Assembly (NCBI RefSeq): GCF_000372745.1
Contig: NZ_KB889596.1
Span: 161,441 to 225,440 of the forward strand
Reading direction: 5' to 3'
DNA: 64,000 nt
Source: Embleya scabrispora DSM 41855
GTDB lineage: Bacteria > Actinomycetota > Actinomycetes > Streptomycetales > Streptomycetaceae
Below are positions 1 to 11,983 of the stretch, piece after piece. Position 1 is the first letter of the stretch, and each line of letters starts with the position of its first letter. The position numbers and the translations under genes were made by a program. The notes beneath the pieces were generated by a model that did no database searches, was not told the DNA's origin, and saw nothing but the letters and a program-made list of their open reading frames with translations.

Positions 1-1
1 A

Positions 2-103
2 AGCAGCGTGGCACAGTTGGAGCAGAATCTGTCCGCCGTCGGGCAGCCGGATCTGACCGCCGCGGAGATCGCCGAAATCGACCGGCTCTGCGCCGCGCTC
101 TGA
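2..103 (+). CDS. Aldo/keto reductase, C-terminal end only (partial)
   Basis: This is an open frame entering from the left edge and stopping at TGA 101-103, 33 codons long. The visible residues (SSVAQLEQNL, then LTAAEIAEID) match the C-terminal stretch of aldo/keto reductases, in which a conserved Ser-Ser-x-x-x-Gln-Leu-x-x-Asn segment near the NADP site precedes a final helix. Nothing of the barrel or the catalytic Asp-Tyr-Lys-His residues lies in the window. The family call rests on this short tail, and the substrate cannot be judged. Confidence 0.6.
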   Translation, partial: SSVAQLEQNLSAVGQPDLTAAEIAEIDRLCAAL

Positions 104-138
104 TCACCGCGCTTCGGTCGGAGCGCCGCCGGCCGCGA

Positions 139-804
139 TTACGCCTGCGCCACCGGGGACTTGCCCAGGTCCCCGGCCTCGATCGAGGACAGTGAGGCGA
201 CCACCGTACGGCCCGGGGCGGGCGCGATCGTAGTGGTCGAGGACACCGCGAGTACGGCGCACCCGGCGGCCTCCGCCGAGGTGACGCCGACGATGGTGTC
301 CTCGACCGCGACGCACGCGCTCGGCTCGACCCCGAGCGCGGTCGCCGCGGCCAGATAAGGGGCGGGGTCGGGCTTGGTCCGCGCCACGTCCTCGGCCGCG
401 ACGGTGACCGCGAACCGGGCCGACCCCAACGCGTCCCGCACCAGGTCCACGACCCGACGCGGCGACGCCGACACGATCGCCACCGGCACCCCGGCGGCGG
501 CCAGCCCGTCCAGCAGCGCGAGAACCCCCGGCAGCGGCTCGATCCGGGCCTCGACCCGGGTCGTGAACGCCGCGTCCAGCGCATCCGTCAGCTCGTGCAC
601 GCACGGCGCCTCGGCGACCACGTCGTGCAGGTAGCCCGCCGTGTGCCCGATCGCGTGCCCGACCACATCCGCCGCGTCCGTCTCCCCCAACGCGTAACCC
701 ACCCGCCCGGCCACGTCGGCGACCGCCTCCCACCACAACTGCTCGGTGTCGACCAGGGTCCCGTCCATGTCGAACAACACGGCGGCGGGCAAGACGGGGG
801 ACAC
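139..804 (-). CDS. HAD-superfamily hydrolase (phosphatase-like)
   Basis: The 221-residue protein is a HAD subfamily IA hydrolase. Motif I, FDMDGTLVD, lies at about residues 10-18 and supplies the nucleophile and acid Asp. Motif II is the Ser in AIVSASP, motif III is the Lys of RTKPDP, and motif IV is the acidic VEDT. A helical cap is inserted after motif I, as in beta-phosphoglucomutase and sugar-phosphate phosphatases. The start is a GTG at 804 that places MSPVLP directly before motif I. The gene is followed by a convergent aldo/keto reductase end and stands alone. The substrate is unknown, probably a small phosphorylated sugar or metabolite. Family assignment is secure, function is not. Confidence 0.85.
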   Translation of the reverse strand: MSPVLPAAVLFDMDGTLVDTEQLWWEAVADVAGRVGYALGETDAADVVGHAIGHTAGYLHDVVAEAPCVHELTDALDAAFTTRVEARIEPLPGVLALLDGLAAAGVPVAIVSASPRRVVDLVRDALGSARFAVTVAAEDVARTKPDPAPYLAAATALGVEPSACVAVEDTIVGVTSAEAAGCAVLAVSSTTTIAPAPGRTVVASLSSIEAGDLGKSPVAQA

Positions 805-941
805 ACTGACTCGTTTCGACGGGGTGAGGCGAGGACGTCACGACCCTCTCAGCCCGACGTGAGCACAGTGCCACGACCAAGTTGCGCGCGCGTGAACGTG
901 TGTGAACCCCCACCGGCACGGCGCGCGCGACCGGACCCGGT

Positions 942-2027
942 TCAGATCACCGCCGCGCGCAGGGACAGGACGTCGGGGAGGTGTTGGGCGATGCGTTCCC
1001 AGTGGTCGCCGTCGTGCCGGCCGCGGTAGATCTCGCCGCTGCGGGAGCCGAAGTACAGGCTGGTGTCCTCGGCGTCGTCGGTGCACATCGCGTCGCGCAT
1101 GACGGCGGTCCAGAAGTCGTCGGGAAGGCCGTCGGCCAGGGCCGTCCAGGACTTGCCCGCGTCGTCGCTGCGGTAGACGCGGCATCGGCCGTCGACCGGG
1201 AAGCGCAGCGAGTCGGCGGTGAGCGGGACCACGTAGACGGTGTCCGGGCGACGCGGGTGGACCACGATGGTGAAGCCGAAGTCGGCGGGCAGGCCGTCGG
1301 CGATCGACTCCCACGTCGCGCCCGCGTCGTCGCTGCGGTAGACGCCGTGGTGGTTTTGCAGGAACAGCCGGTCGGGGCGGTCCGGATGCCGGGCCACCTT
1401 GTGCACGCACTGGCCGTACTCGGGATACTCGTTCGGCGAGAAGGTGACGTGGATACCGGTGTTGGACGGGTTCCAGCTCGCCCCGCCGTCCTCGGTGACG
1501 TAGACCCCGCCGGTGGACATCGCCACGATGATCCGCCGCGGGTCGGTGGGATGCGGCAGCACCGTGTGGATCGCCTGGCCACCGAAGCCGGCTCCCCAGT
1601 TCGGCCGGTGCGGGTGGTCCCACAACGCGCGCACGAGTTCGAAGGAGCGCCCGCCGTCCGCGGAGCGGAACAGCGCGGAGGGTTCGACGCCGGCGTAGAG
1701 CACGTCGGGTTCCGAGCGGGCGCCGGGCACCAGTTGCCACACCCGCTCGACCGAGGCGCCCGCGTCCGCCGGAAACCCGACCCGGCCCAGGTCCGGCTCG
1801 CGCCAGGTCGCGCCGAGGTCGTCGCTGCTGACCACGATCGGGCCGAAGTGTTCGTGGACCACGCCCGCCAGCACGCGCGGTGCGGACCCCCGGGTGTCGA
1901 TCGCGACCGAGTACACGCCCGTCATCGGGTGGTGCGGCCCGGTGTACGCCCAGGACCCGTCGTCGTGTGAGCGACCGATCCACAGGCCCTTGCGGGTGCC
2001 GACGGCGAGCAGGACGGAATTCGTCAT
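942..2027 (-). CDS. BNR/sialidase-fold beta-propeller protein
   Basis: This 361-residue protein has repeated Asp-box-like turns of the form S-x-D-x-G-x-T-W. Examples are SSDDLGATW, SADGGRSF, TEDGGASW, RSDDAGATW and RSDDAGKSW. These mark BNR repeats of a sialidase or VPS10-like beta-propeller. No signal peptide is visible, so it is probably cytoplasmic. Similar actinobacterial proteins are usually annotated as exo-alpha-sialidase or WD40/YVTN-like proteins, without proof of glycosidase activity, and no sialidase catalytic Arg triad is obvious. The ATG at 2027 is preceded by GGAGGTCACC, a strong ribosome binding site. A non-enzymatic propeller role is as likely as hydrolysis. Confidence 0.8.
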   Translation of the reverse strand: MTNSVLLAVGTRKGLWIGRSHDDGSWAYTGPHHPMTGVYSVAIDTRGSAPRVLAGVVHEHFGPIVVSSDDLGATWREPDLGRVGFPADAGASVERVWQLVPGARSEPDVLYAGVEPSALFRSADGGRSFELVRALWDHPHRPNWGAGFGGQAIHTVLPHPTDPRRIIVAMSTGGVYVTEDGGASWNPSNTGIHVTFSPNEYPEYGQCVHKVARHPDRPDRLFLQNHHGVYRSDDAGATWESIADGLPADFGFTIVVHPRRPDTVYVVPLTADSLRFPVDGRCRVYRSDDAGKSWTALADGLPDDFWTAVMRDAMCTDDAEDTSLYFGSRSGEIYRGRHDGDHWERIAQHLPDVLSLRAAVI

Positions 2028-2247
2028 GGTGACCTCCAGGCAGCGTTCCGTACTCGGGGAACGCTACGCGGCTGCGGTGACAATCGCCCGATTCGACGCG
2101 ATCCGCCCCTTACCGGCGCCGGCGTCACACCGATCGCCCCCGGGCACCCTGGCCGGCGGGCACGAACACTCTTCGGCAGGCTCGGTCTCGAACTCGGGCA
2201 CGAAACCGCTCGCACCCGATCGCGTCGGCCGGGATCACCCTCGGCCG

Positions 2248-2610
2248 CTAGGGCAGCGGTCGTCGGCCGGCGAAGCCGAGGTCGAGGCGGTGGTACCAGC
2301 CGAGCCGACGGTCACCCTCCAGCCAGCACAACAGGACGGGTACGCCGTCCAGGTCGGCCGGGAAGTCCACGAGCAACGGCGCGAAGCCCTTGAGCTCCGC
2401 GCCGGTCTGCTGGACCTGGGTCATCAATTCGTCGAGCCGGGCCTGCATGCCCTTGAGTTCGGGCAGCCCGCCCAGGGCGCATCGCGCCTCGCCTCGCTCC
2501 AGTGCCACCGCGACCTCCGCGGCATCCGCCCGGACGGCGATCAACTCGTCGAGCACCGGCATCAGCCGGGCCAGCTCCGCGCGTGCCTCGTCGACCGTGA
2601 ACAGACCCAT
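2248..2610 (-). CDS. DUF2203-like helical protein
   Basis: The 120-residue protein begins MGLFTVDEARAEL and is mostly helical. It has a long amphipathic segment with charged residues (about 20-75), followed by a C-terminal part reading VLLCWLEGD and GWYHRLDLGFAGR. This W-x-E-G-D ... W-H-x-x-x-x-G-x-x-x-R ending is characteristic of the small bacterial family DUF2203, as I recall it. The first in-frame ATG of the conserved region, at 2610, was preferred because the extension upstream has no family-like sequence. No function is established for the family. It sits between the propeller gene and a small membrane protein, apparently without co-transcribed partners. Confidence 0.7.
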   Translation of the reverse strand: MGLFTVDEARAELARLMPVLDELIAVRADAAEVAVALERGEARCALGGLPELKGMQARLDELMTQVQQTGAELKGFAPLLVDFPADLDGVPVLLCWLEGDRRLGWYHRLDLGFAGRRPLP

Positions 2611-2746
2611 GCGGCACAACCTCCCATGTCGTGCGCCGGCCGACGATGGCGCGCGCCGATGGTACTGCCGCGGCCGGCTCGCGGGGGCGTCGGTGCCCAC
2701 GAGCAGGAGCGCCGCCTGCGAAGTGGGGCGGCACCCCGCGAACAGG

Positions 2747-2962
2747 TCAGCCGAAGTACCCGGTGTTCTCTTCCACCCCGGGAAAGGAGGCGTGGTTGGC
2801 GTGCACCCCGAAGACACCGCCGGAGGATTCCGCCCGGCCGGTCCGGTCCTGTTCGATCAGGAGGCCGTCGTGGCTTGTGGTGCTTGTTCGCCTACCGACC
2901 GTGATGGTGATCGCCACGACCAGCGCGATCAGGCCGACGGCGAAGGAGATGATCGTGATCAC
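2747..2962 (-). CDS. Small single-pass membrane protein, hypothetical
   Basis: The open frame encodes 71 residues. The first 21 (ITIISFAVGLIALVVAITIT) form one clear hydrophobic membrane segment. The rest is polar and ends in VEENTGYFG. The shape is that of a one-span membrane peptide with an inner or outer polar tail. I do not recognise a family. It lies downstream of the XRE regulator, on the same strand with a 42-bp gap, so it could be co-transcribed with it. Codon use matches neighbouring genes, but a short frame in GC-rich DNA can arise by chance, so this is a moderate call. Confidence 0.5.
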   Translation of the reverse strand: MITIISFAVGLIALVVAITITVGRRTSTTSHDGLLIEQDRTGRAESSGGVFGVHANHASFPGVEENTGYFG

Positions 2963-3004
2963 GGTGCCCCCTGCGGGTTTGCCCGGTCGGATGGATCGGT
3001 TGTC

Positions 3005-4261
3005 CTACATGATCCATGCCCGTTCCGGCCCCGACGACCCGTTTCCCGCGCAACGGGCCGCCAACGCCCGCAATCGGGACTCGTCGCCGTCCGTGGACGA
3101 GTCCAGCCGCAGGATCTCCTGGACGAAGCGGCGATTCGTCGGCCGGCAGCGAATCTCCTGGGCGGCCACGGCCTCCGCCTCCAAGAGCGCGCCGACCGCC
3201 TCGCCGCGGCGGCCGACCGCGGCGAGGGCGCGGGCGAGGTCGACCAGGTGGCGGGCCTGCCGACCGCGCGGGAGCACGCCGAGTGCGGCGGGGGTGAACC
3301 GAGCGGCGATGGCCCGCGCGTACTCGCCGAGCAGTACGTGGGCGGCGACCCGGTGCAGCGGCACGTGGATCGCGCCGGGGTCGGCCCGCTCGGCCGCGTC
3401 CAACAGGTCTCGCGTCGCGGACCGGTCGCCGAGCCGGGCCGTGGCCAGCGCCGCCCCGAGCCGCAGCGTGCGCAGCGCCGCCCGGCCCGCCCGGCCGCGG
3501 GCGTGCAGCGCCGAAGCCAGGTCCGCCTCCGCCCCGAGCGCGAACTCGACGGCGGCGCTCGCGCCTTCGTGCCCGACCATGGCGTCGGTGAGCCGGTGGG
3601 CCGCCCGGGCCAGCACCACCACATCGGCGCTGCGGCCGGCCGAGGTGACCGCCCGGTCGGCCGCGCGCCAGGCCAGGTCCGGCTCGCCGTACACGTGCGC
3701 GACGGCGGAGGCCAGGCCGAGTGCGGCGGAGCGCACGGCGGCCGGCGTGAGCGCCCCTTCCCCGGTGCTTTCGTCGGGCCCGCCCGCCGCCACCGTCGCG
3801 CCCGGGCCCACCCCCGCGGCCACTCCCCCGCTCGCCTCGGTGGTCGCCGCCAGAACCGAGGACACCACCCGGTCCAGGCACCCGTAGTCCGCCGCGGCGT
3901 ACGCGGTCCACCCGTAGGTCAGCTCCCGCCGCAGCACCTCGATGTCGGCCGGGGCGGCGCCGGCCCCGACCACGAGCGCGGTGTCCGCCCGGCGCAGTAC
4001 CGCGCGCACCGCGGCGAGCGGATCGTGGTCGTGGTGCTCGCGGTTCCGCTCGGCGGGCAGCAGTCGGTCGATCCCGATGTGCAGGACGAGCGCGGCCTCG
4101 GCGAGCACCGACAGGCGCGGGTCGGCCTGTCGGTGGCCGGCCTCCACGTCCTCCACCCAGCGCACGGACCGGCCCATCAGACGGGCGAATTCGGCCTGGG
4201 TCAGGCCGCGACGCGCGCGCCAGTAGGCGATTCGCCGGCCGATTCCGGGCGCCGTATGCAT
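3005..4261 (-). CDS. XRE-family helix-turn-helix regulator with helical-repeat C-terminus
   Basis: The protein is 418 residues from an ATG at 4261. Residues 7-62 form an XRE/Cro-type helix-turn-helix (GLTQAEFARLMG followed by SVRWVEDVEAG). The rest is rich in Ala, Leu and Arg and predicted all-helical, with TPR-like stretches such as ALRTLRLGAALATARLGD. This architecture (N-terminal HTH plus TPR-like sensor) is common among Streptomyces regulators of development and secondary metabolism. The open frame continues far upstream antisense to cvnA, but that part is a shadow. It is divergent from the conservon over a 210-bp gap and could regulate it. Target genes and ligand are unknown. Confidence 0.8.
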   Translation of the reverse strand: MHTAPGIGRRIAYWRARRGLTQAEFARLMGRSVRWVEDVEAGHRQADPRLSVLAEAALVLHIGIDRLLPAERNREHHDHDPLAAVRAVLRRADTALVVGAGAAPADIEVLRRELTYGWTAYAAADYGCLDRVVSSVLAATTEASGGVAAGVGPGATVAAGGPDESTGEGALTPAAVRSAALGLASAVAHVYGEPDLAWRAADRAVTSAGRSADVVVLARAAHRLTDAMVGHEGASAAVEFALGAEADLASALHARGRAGRAALRTLRLGAALATARLGDRSATRDLLDAAERADPGAIHVPLHRVAAHVLLGEYARAIAARFTPAALGVLPRGRQARHLVDLARALAAVGRRGEAVGALLEAEAVAAQEIRCRPTNRRFVQEILRLDSSTDGDESRLRALAARCAGNGSSGPERAWIM

Positions 4262-4471
4262 GTCGGGCCGCTCCTTTGGGTATTGCCGAGTGCGCGCCCG
4301 GTGACCGAGTCGCCACGCGCCGCCGCACGTTCGTCGTTGTGTGCCGTTTGTGCCGCACGGGCGGGAAGTTCCCCACGCACACTGCGTGGATTCTGTCGGG
4401 TGCCCCGCCGGTACCTTCGGCCGGGTCGCGGCAACCGCATTTCGGGCCGGGTTGCCCTTGCGGGAGAGTCG

Positions 4472-7027
4472 ATGAGAAAACTGATGCGTGTCCCCGGGGT
4501 CGGTCGGACCCGAGCGGCTCGCTCGCGGCCGGGTCGTACGCTGTCCATCCGAACCCTGCTGGTCTTGCTGACCGTGGTGCCCTCGGTGGCCATGGTCGCG
4601 CTGTGGGGCATCGCCACCTACCGCCTGGTCGACCACGCGAACAACCTGGACAACGAGATCTCGGTGGACGAGCGGGCGGGTACGCCCACGTACAACGCGA
4701 TGGTGAACCTTCAACTGGAGCGGCGGCTGACCGCGGCGTGGATGGCCAAGCCGGCTCCGGCGACGACCGAGGCGCTGCGGGCGCAGCGGGTCAAGACCGA
4801 CGAGGTGGTACGGGAGTTCGTCGCCTTCGCGAACAGCGGCGCGCGGGAGACACCGGGGCACGTGGTGCGCCGGGCCCACGAGGTGGCGCCGCAGTTGGCC
4901 CAACTCGCCGACGTCCGCCGCCAGGTGGACACGACCGGCGCGGCCGGGCGGGATCGGTGGTTGGGCTACTACACGGAGCAGGTCGCCAACCAGATCTCCA
5001 TGATCCAGGCGTTGGCCCAGACTTCGGACACCGATGTCACCCTCACGGGCCAGTTCGTGGTCATCCAGTTCCGGGCCGGGGAGGCGCTGGCGCAGGAGGA
5101 CACGATGGTCACGTTCGCGCAGCCCGGCGGTCGGTTGACCCAGCCGGACTTCGCCGCGTTCGTGCAGAACGTGGGCGTGCGTCGGCACACCCTGGAGGAC
5201 GAGGTCGAGCCGTTCCTGCCCGCCGCGCTGCGTCCCACCTACCTGGCGCTCACCGAAGGCCCGGCCTGGCGGAACCTGATCGCGATGGAGGACGCGATCA
5301 TCGCGGCGGTCGACGCCCCCCGGGATCAGCGGGCCGCGGCCGGATCCGGGGTCGCCCTGCCGGCCGAGCTGGCCAAGTGGCGCGAGACGTCCGACCAGCT
5401 CGCGCTGCCCAACTCGGCCTTCGACTTCGCCCGGATCGATCAGCTCTTCGCGGCCGGTGAGGAGGCCATCTCGGACACCTGGAACCAGGTGTATCTGTTG
5501 AGCGCGATCGGCCTGGGCTTCGTGCTGATCGGCGCCCTGCTCTGTTGGCGGGTGACCCGTTCGGTACGGCTGCGGTTGTCCCGGCTGCGCGATGCCACGG
5601 TGGAACTGGGCTCGCAGCGACTGCCGGTGATCATCGATCGGTTGCAGCGCGGCGAACGGGTGGACCTCGCGGTCGAGGCGCCGGACGTGCCGGCGGGTCC
5701 GGACGAGATCGGCCAGGTGGCCTCGGCGTTCAACACCACGCAGCGAGCCGCGCTCGACGGCGCGGTACAACTGGCGCGCCAGCGCGAAGGTTTTGCCAAG
5801 GTGTTCGTCAACACGGCGTTGCGCACCCAGTCCCTGGTGAACCGTCAGATCGGTGAGCTGGACGCGATGGAGCGCCGCCACCAGGACCCCGAGTTGTTGC
5901 GCGAGTTGTTCACCATCGACCACCTGGCCACCCGCCTGCGCCGCTACGAGGAGAACCTTGTGGTGCTCACCGGCAACCGGCCGGGCCGGCGCTGGAGTCG
6001 CCCGGTGCGCATCGTCGACGTGGTGCGCGGCGCGGTCGGCGAGGTGGAGGACTATCACCGGGTCGAGGTGTATTCCGACCGCGACCTGCAACTGTCGGGG
6101 CCGGCCGTGGGTGGGTTGATCCACCTGCTGGCCGAACTCGTGGAGAACGCCACGACCTTCTCGCCGCCGGACACGCCCGTGCACGTGCGAGCGGTCTCGG
6201 TGGCCAAGGGCCTCGCGATCGAGATCGAGGATCGCGGTCTGGGCATGTCGGCGGACGAGTACGAGGCGACCAACCGACAGTTGGCCGTCCCGGTCAGCTT
6301 CGACGTGATCGCGCTCGCCGAGGACGTGCGGATGGGCCTGTTCGTGGTCGCCCAACTCGCCGATCGGCTCGGGGTGGAGGTGACGCTGCGGCCGTCGCCG
6401 TACGGCGGCACGCTGGCGATCGTGTTCCTGCCCGAGGAGTTGATCACCCGAAGTTCGGGTACGGCCGGCGAACCGGACCGGACCGCGGAGCCGTTCGAGC
6501 ACGCGCTCGCGGCGGAGCCGGGGTCGCAGGCCGGGGCCGAATCGGCATCCGCCCCGGACCCGGCGGCCGGATCGGTGCACCCGTCCGAGGACGACACCGA
6601 GTCGCACTCACCCGGTCGGCAACACCCCGAACCGGTGGTGCGATCGCTGGACCGGGTCCCGGCCGCGCCCGAACCCGCCCGGCCCGCGGCGCCCACCCCC
6701 GCCGCCGCCGAAGAGACCACCGCAGACGGCCGACGCGCCCTGCCGCGTCGGGTCCGGCAGCGCAATCTGCCGATGCCGCTGCGTACCGAGTCGGCTACCG
6801 GAAGCGAGAGCGATCCACGAACCGGGTCGAAGCCCTCCTCACCGCGCGAAGCTGCGGCTACCTTGTCCTCGTTCCGGTTCGCGAGTCAACGAGCACGCGA
6901 GGCATCCGAACCGAGTGCGGACGGCGACGAGTCCGCGCTCGAGACCGAACCCGGAACCGGGACCGAGCCCGAACCGGGCCCGAACCCCGCCGCCGGAAGC
7001 ACCACGCACCCTGGGGAACCGTCATGA
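4472..7027 (+). CDS. cvnA: Conservon sensor histidine kinase CvnA
   Basis: The protein is 851 residues. A first membrane segment (residues about 24-50, LSIRTLLVLLTVVPSVAMVALW) is followed by an extracellular nitrate/nitrite-sensing-type helical domain. A second membrane span (YLLSAIGLGFVLIGALLCW) leads to a HAMP-like linker. The ATPase domain has an N-box (ELVENATTFSPP) and a G-box (DRGLGMS). The last 170 residues are a disordered Pro/Glu/Ser tail. It heads a four-gene operon with cvnBCD. In Streptomyces coelicolor such conservons form a membrane-bound heterocomplex resembling eukaryotic G-protein-coupled signalling and affect development and antibiotic production. The ATG follows GGGAGAGTCG. 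The signal it senses is unknown. Confidence 0.93.
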   Translation: MRKLMRVPGVGRTRAARSRPGRTLSIRTLLVLLTVVPSVAMVALWGIATYRLVDHANNLDNEISVDERAGTPTYNAMVNLQLERRLTAAWMAKPAPATTEALRAQRVKTDEVVREFVAFANSGARETPGHVVRRAHEVAPQLAQLADVRRQVDTTGAAGRDRWLGYYTEQVANQISMIQALAQTSDTDVTLTGQFVVIQFRAGEALAQEDTMVTFAQPGGRLTQPDFAAFVQNVGVRRHTLEDEVEPFLPAALRPTYLALTEGPAWRNLIAMEDAIIAAVDAPRDQRAAAGSGVALPAELAKWRETSDQLALPNSAFDFARIDQLFAAGEEAISDTWNQVYLLSAIGLGFVLIGALLCWRVTRSVRLRLSRLRDATVELGSQRLPVIIDRLQRGERVDLAVEAPDVPAGPDEIGQVASAFNTTQRAALDGAVQLARQREGFAKVFVNTALRTQSLVNRQIGELDAMERRHQDPELLRELFTIDHLATRLRRYEENLVVLTGNRPGRRWSRPVRIVDVVRGAVGEVEDYHRVEVYSDRDLQLSGPAVGGLIHLLAELVENATTFSPPDTPVHVRAVSVAKGLAIEIEDRGLGMSADEYEATNRQLAVPVSFDVIALAEDVRMGLFVVAQLADRLGVEVTLRPSPYGGTLAIVFLPEELITRSSGTAGEPDRTAEPFEHALAAEPGSQAGAESASAPDPAAGSVHPSEDDTESHSPGRQHPEPVVRSLDRVPAAPEPARPAAPTPAAAEETTADGRRALPRRVRQRNLPMPLRTESATGSESDPRTGSKPSSPREAAATLSSFRFASQRAREASEPSADGDESALETEPGTGTEPEPGPNPAAGSTTHPGEPS

Positions 7028-7482
7028 CGAACACGCACGATCTCGCCGGCGGCACGGCCACCACCGCAACCGACAGTCGCCTGGACTGGTTGTTGACCGA
7101 CCTGGTCAAGCGCGTTCATCAGACTCGGCACGCGATCGTGCTGTCCGAGGACGGGCTGCTGATGAGCCGGTCCGAGACCATCCCGCGCGACGACGCCGAG
7201 CAGTTGGCCGCCGCGGCGGCCGGGTTGCAGAGCCTGGCGCGCAGCATCGGGCGGGGTTTCGCGGGCGGCTCGGTACGCCAGACGCTGGTCGAGATGGACG
7301 ACGCCTTCCTCTTCCTCACCGCCGCCGGCAAGGGCGCGCATCTGGCCGTGCTGGCCGAACAGAGCGCGGACGTGGGGGTGGTCGCGTTCGAGATGAACAT
7401 GCTGGTGAAGAAGGTCGGCGAGTATCTCGGAACTCGGCCACGCGGTGGTGAGGCCGGCGATCCGGCGGGCGGTCGGGCATGA
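7024..7482 (+). CDS. cvnB: Roadblock/LC7-domain protein CvnB
   Basis: The 152-residue protein has a single roadblock/LC7 fold (LDWLLTDLVKRV, then AIVLSEDGLLMSRS and KGAHLAVLAE). This fold regulates small GTPases in bacteria and eukaryotes. Within conservons, CvnB is thought to act as the regulator or activator of the GTPase CvnD. Its ATG overlaps the TGA of cvnA by four bases, showing translational coupling. The length is typical of the family. The protein is predicted to be cytoplasmic and membrane-associated only through the complex. Confidence 0.93.
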   Translation: MTNTHDLAGGTATTATDSRLDWLLTDLVKRVHQTRHAIVLSEDGLLMSRSETIPRDDAEQLAAAAAGLQSLARSIGRGFAGGSVRQTLVEMDDAFLFLTAAGKGAHLAVLAEQSADVGVVAFEMNMLVKKVGEYLGTRPRGGEAGDPAGGRA

Positions 7483-7913
7483 CGTCCCGGTGGGAGCAGC
7501 CCTGGGACGAGGACGCCGGCCCGCTGGTACGGCCGTACACGCTCACCCGCGGCCGCACCAAGGCCGTGCGCGACGCGGATCTGACCCTGATCACGCTGGT
7601 CACCACGGTCGCGCCGGAGGAGCCCGCGGGCCGCGCCCAGGCCCCGGACGATCCGTCCTCGGTCGCGCGTCGCAAGGCTCGGGACGGGCGCGGCCGGCAG
7701 CCCGAGCATCAACAGATCCTGGAACTGTGCCGGGAGCCACAGGCGGTCGCCGAGGTGGCCGCGCTGATCGATCTCCCGGTGAGTATCACCAAGGTGCTCG
7801 TCGACGACCTGCTCCGCGACGGCCTGGTGACCGTGCGCGCCCCGCTGGCCCTGGCCCGAACCCCCGATCCCGCCCTGTTGAAGAAGGTACGTGATGGTCT
7901 CCTTCGGCTCTGA
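7479..7913 (+). CDS. cvnC: DUF742-domain protein CvnC
   Basis: This 144-residue protein shows the DUF742 pattern: VRPYTLTRGRTK near the N-terminus, then a winged-helix-like C-terminal half (HQQILELCREPQAVAEVAALIDLP, followed by VLVDDLLRDGLVTV). The ATG overlaps the stop of cvnB as ATGA, so the four conservon genes are translated as a unit. DUF742 proteins are obligate members of conservons. A role in DNA binding or in bridging kinase and GTPase has been proposed but is not proved. The arrangement is canonical and nothing unusual is visible. Confidence 0.92.
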   Translation: MTSRWEQPWDEDAGPLVRPYTLTRGRTKAVRDADLTLITLVTTVAPEEPAGRAQAPDDPSSVARRKARDGRGRQPEHQQILELCREPQAVAEVAALIDLPVSITKVLVDDLLRDGLVTVRAPLALARTPDPALLKKVRDGLLRL

Positions 7914-8511
7914 CCGGCTGCCCGAGCATGCGGCGGCGGTCAAGATCCTGATCGCGGGCGGGTTCGGGGTCGGCAAGACCACCCTGGTCGGCACGGTCAG
8001 CGAGGTACCGCCGCTGCACACCGAGGAAGTGATGACCGAGGTCGGTGTGGGCGTGGACGACCTCGCGGGCGTCGAGGCCAAGTCGCGCACCACGGTCGCG
8101 CTCGACTTCGGTCGGATCACGCTGTCCGAGGACCTGGTCCTGTACCTGTTCGGCGCGCCCGGTCAGGAGCGGTTCTGGTCGTTGTGGGAGGACCTGGCGA
8201 TCGGCACGCTGGGGGCGATCGTGCTGGTGGACACCCGACGCCTGGACGCCGGCTTCGGAAGCATCGACTTCTTCGAGCGCCGGGGCATCCCGTTCGTGGT
8301 CGCGATCAACCGCTTCGACACGGCGGTGGAGTACACGGTCGAGGAGGTGCGCGACGCCCTCGACCTCGGCCCGGACGTGCCGATCCTGCCGTGTGATGTG
8401 CGCGTGCGCTCGTCGGGACGGGACGTGCTGTTGGCGCTGGTGGACCACCTGATGGCCGAGTCGTCGCCCGCGAACGCCGGACGGGCCGAATTCAGCCCGT
8501 CCGGCGCGTGA
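7894..8511 (+). CDS. cvnD: Conservon GTPase CvnD
   Basis: The protein is about 205 residues, a Ras-like small GTP-binding protein. The P-loop is GGFGVGKTT, switch II is APGQERFW, and the base-recognition motif is NRFD, with the usual NKxD Lys replaced by Arg. The GTG at 7891 is directly followed by an ATG at 7894. Either could start the protein, and both overlap the 3' end of cvnC by about 20 bases. It is the GTPase output of the conservon. The 3' end contains a 12-bp hairpin. There is no P450 (cvnE) immediately downstream, where many conservons carry one. A convergent geosmin synthase follows instead. Confidence 0.92.
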   Translation: MVSFGSDRLPEHAAAVKILIAGGFGVGKTTLVGTVSEVPPLHTEEVMTEVGVGVDDLAGVEAKSRTTVALDFGRITLSEDLVLYLFGAPGQERFWSLWEDLAIGTLGAIVLVDTRRLDAGFGSIDFFERRGIPFVVAINRFDTAVEYTVEEVRDALDLGPDVPILPCDVRVRSSGRDVLLALVDHLMAESSPANAGRAEFSPSGA

Positions 8512-8540
8512 GCACGGGTGGGCCGCGGGCCGGCCCACCC
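8475..8540. terminator. Two stacked hairpins between cvnD and geosmin synthase
   Basis: A perfect 12-bp stem, 8475-8486 with 8495-8506, lies in the last codons of cvnD. A perfect 9-bp stem, 8516-8524 with 8532-8540, follows directly. The two converging genes stop at 8511 and 8549. Neither hairpin has a U-tract, which is usual for actinobacterial terminators. The pair can end transcription from both sides. Confidence 0.6.
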
Positions 8541-8548
8541 GCCACACG

Positions 8549-11879
<3,331 letters not shown>

Positions 11880-11983
11880 GAGCGGTGACTCTAGGGTGTG
11901 GCTTCAGCCATGCTCGGCAGGCATGGCCGCCCTGCGGAAGATGCGCTGGCGGGATGGGCGGTGCACGGGTGAGGATGGGCGCC

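Noticed and set aside
3005..6607. A 1200-codon minus-strand frame covering cvnA
   Set aside because: Only the last 418 codons (from 4261) encode the XRE regulator. The rest is antisense to the well-supported cvnA gene.
2390..7027. A 1545-codon open frame whose first 690 codons precede the cvnA start
   Set aside because: The upstream part is antisense to the XRE and DUF2203-like genes and has no family-like sequence. The real kinase begins with its first membrane segment at 4472.
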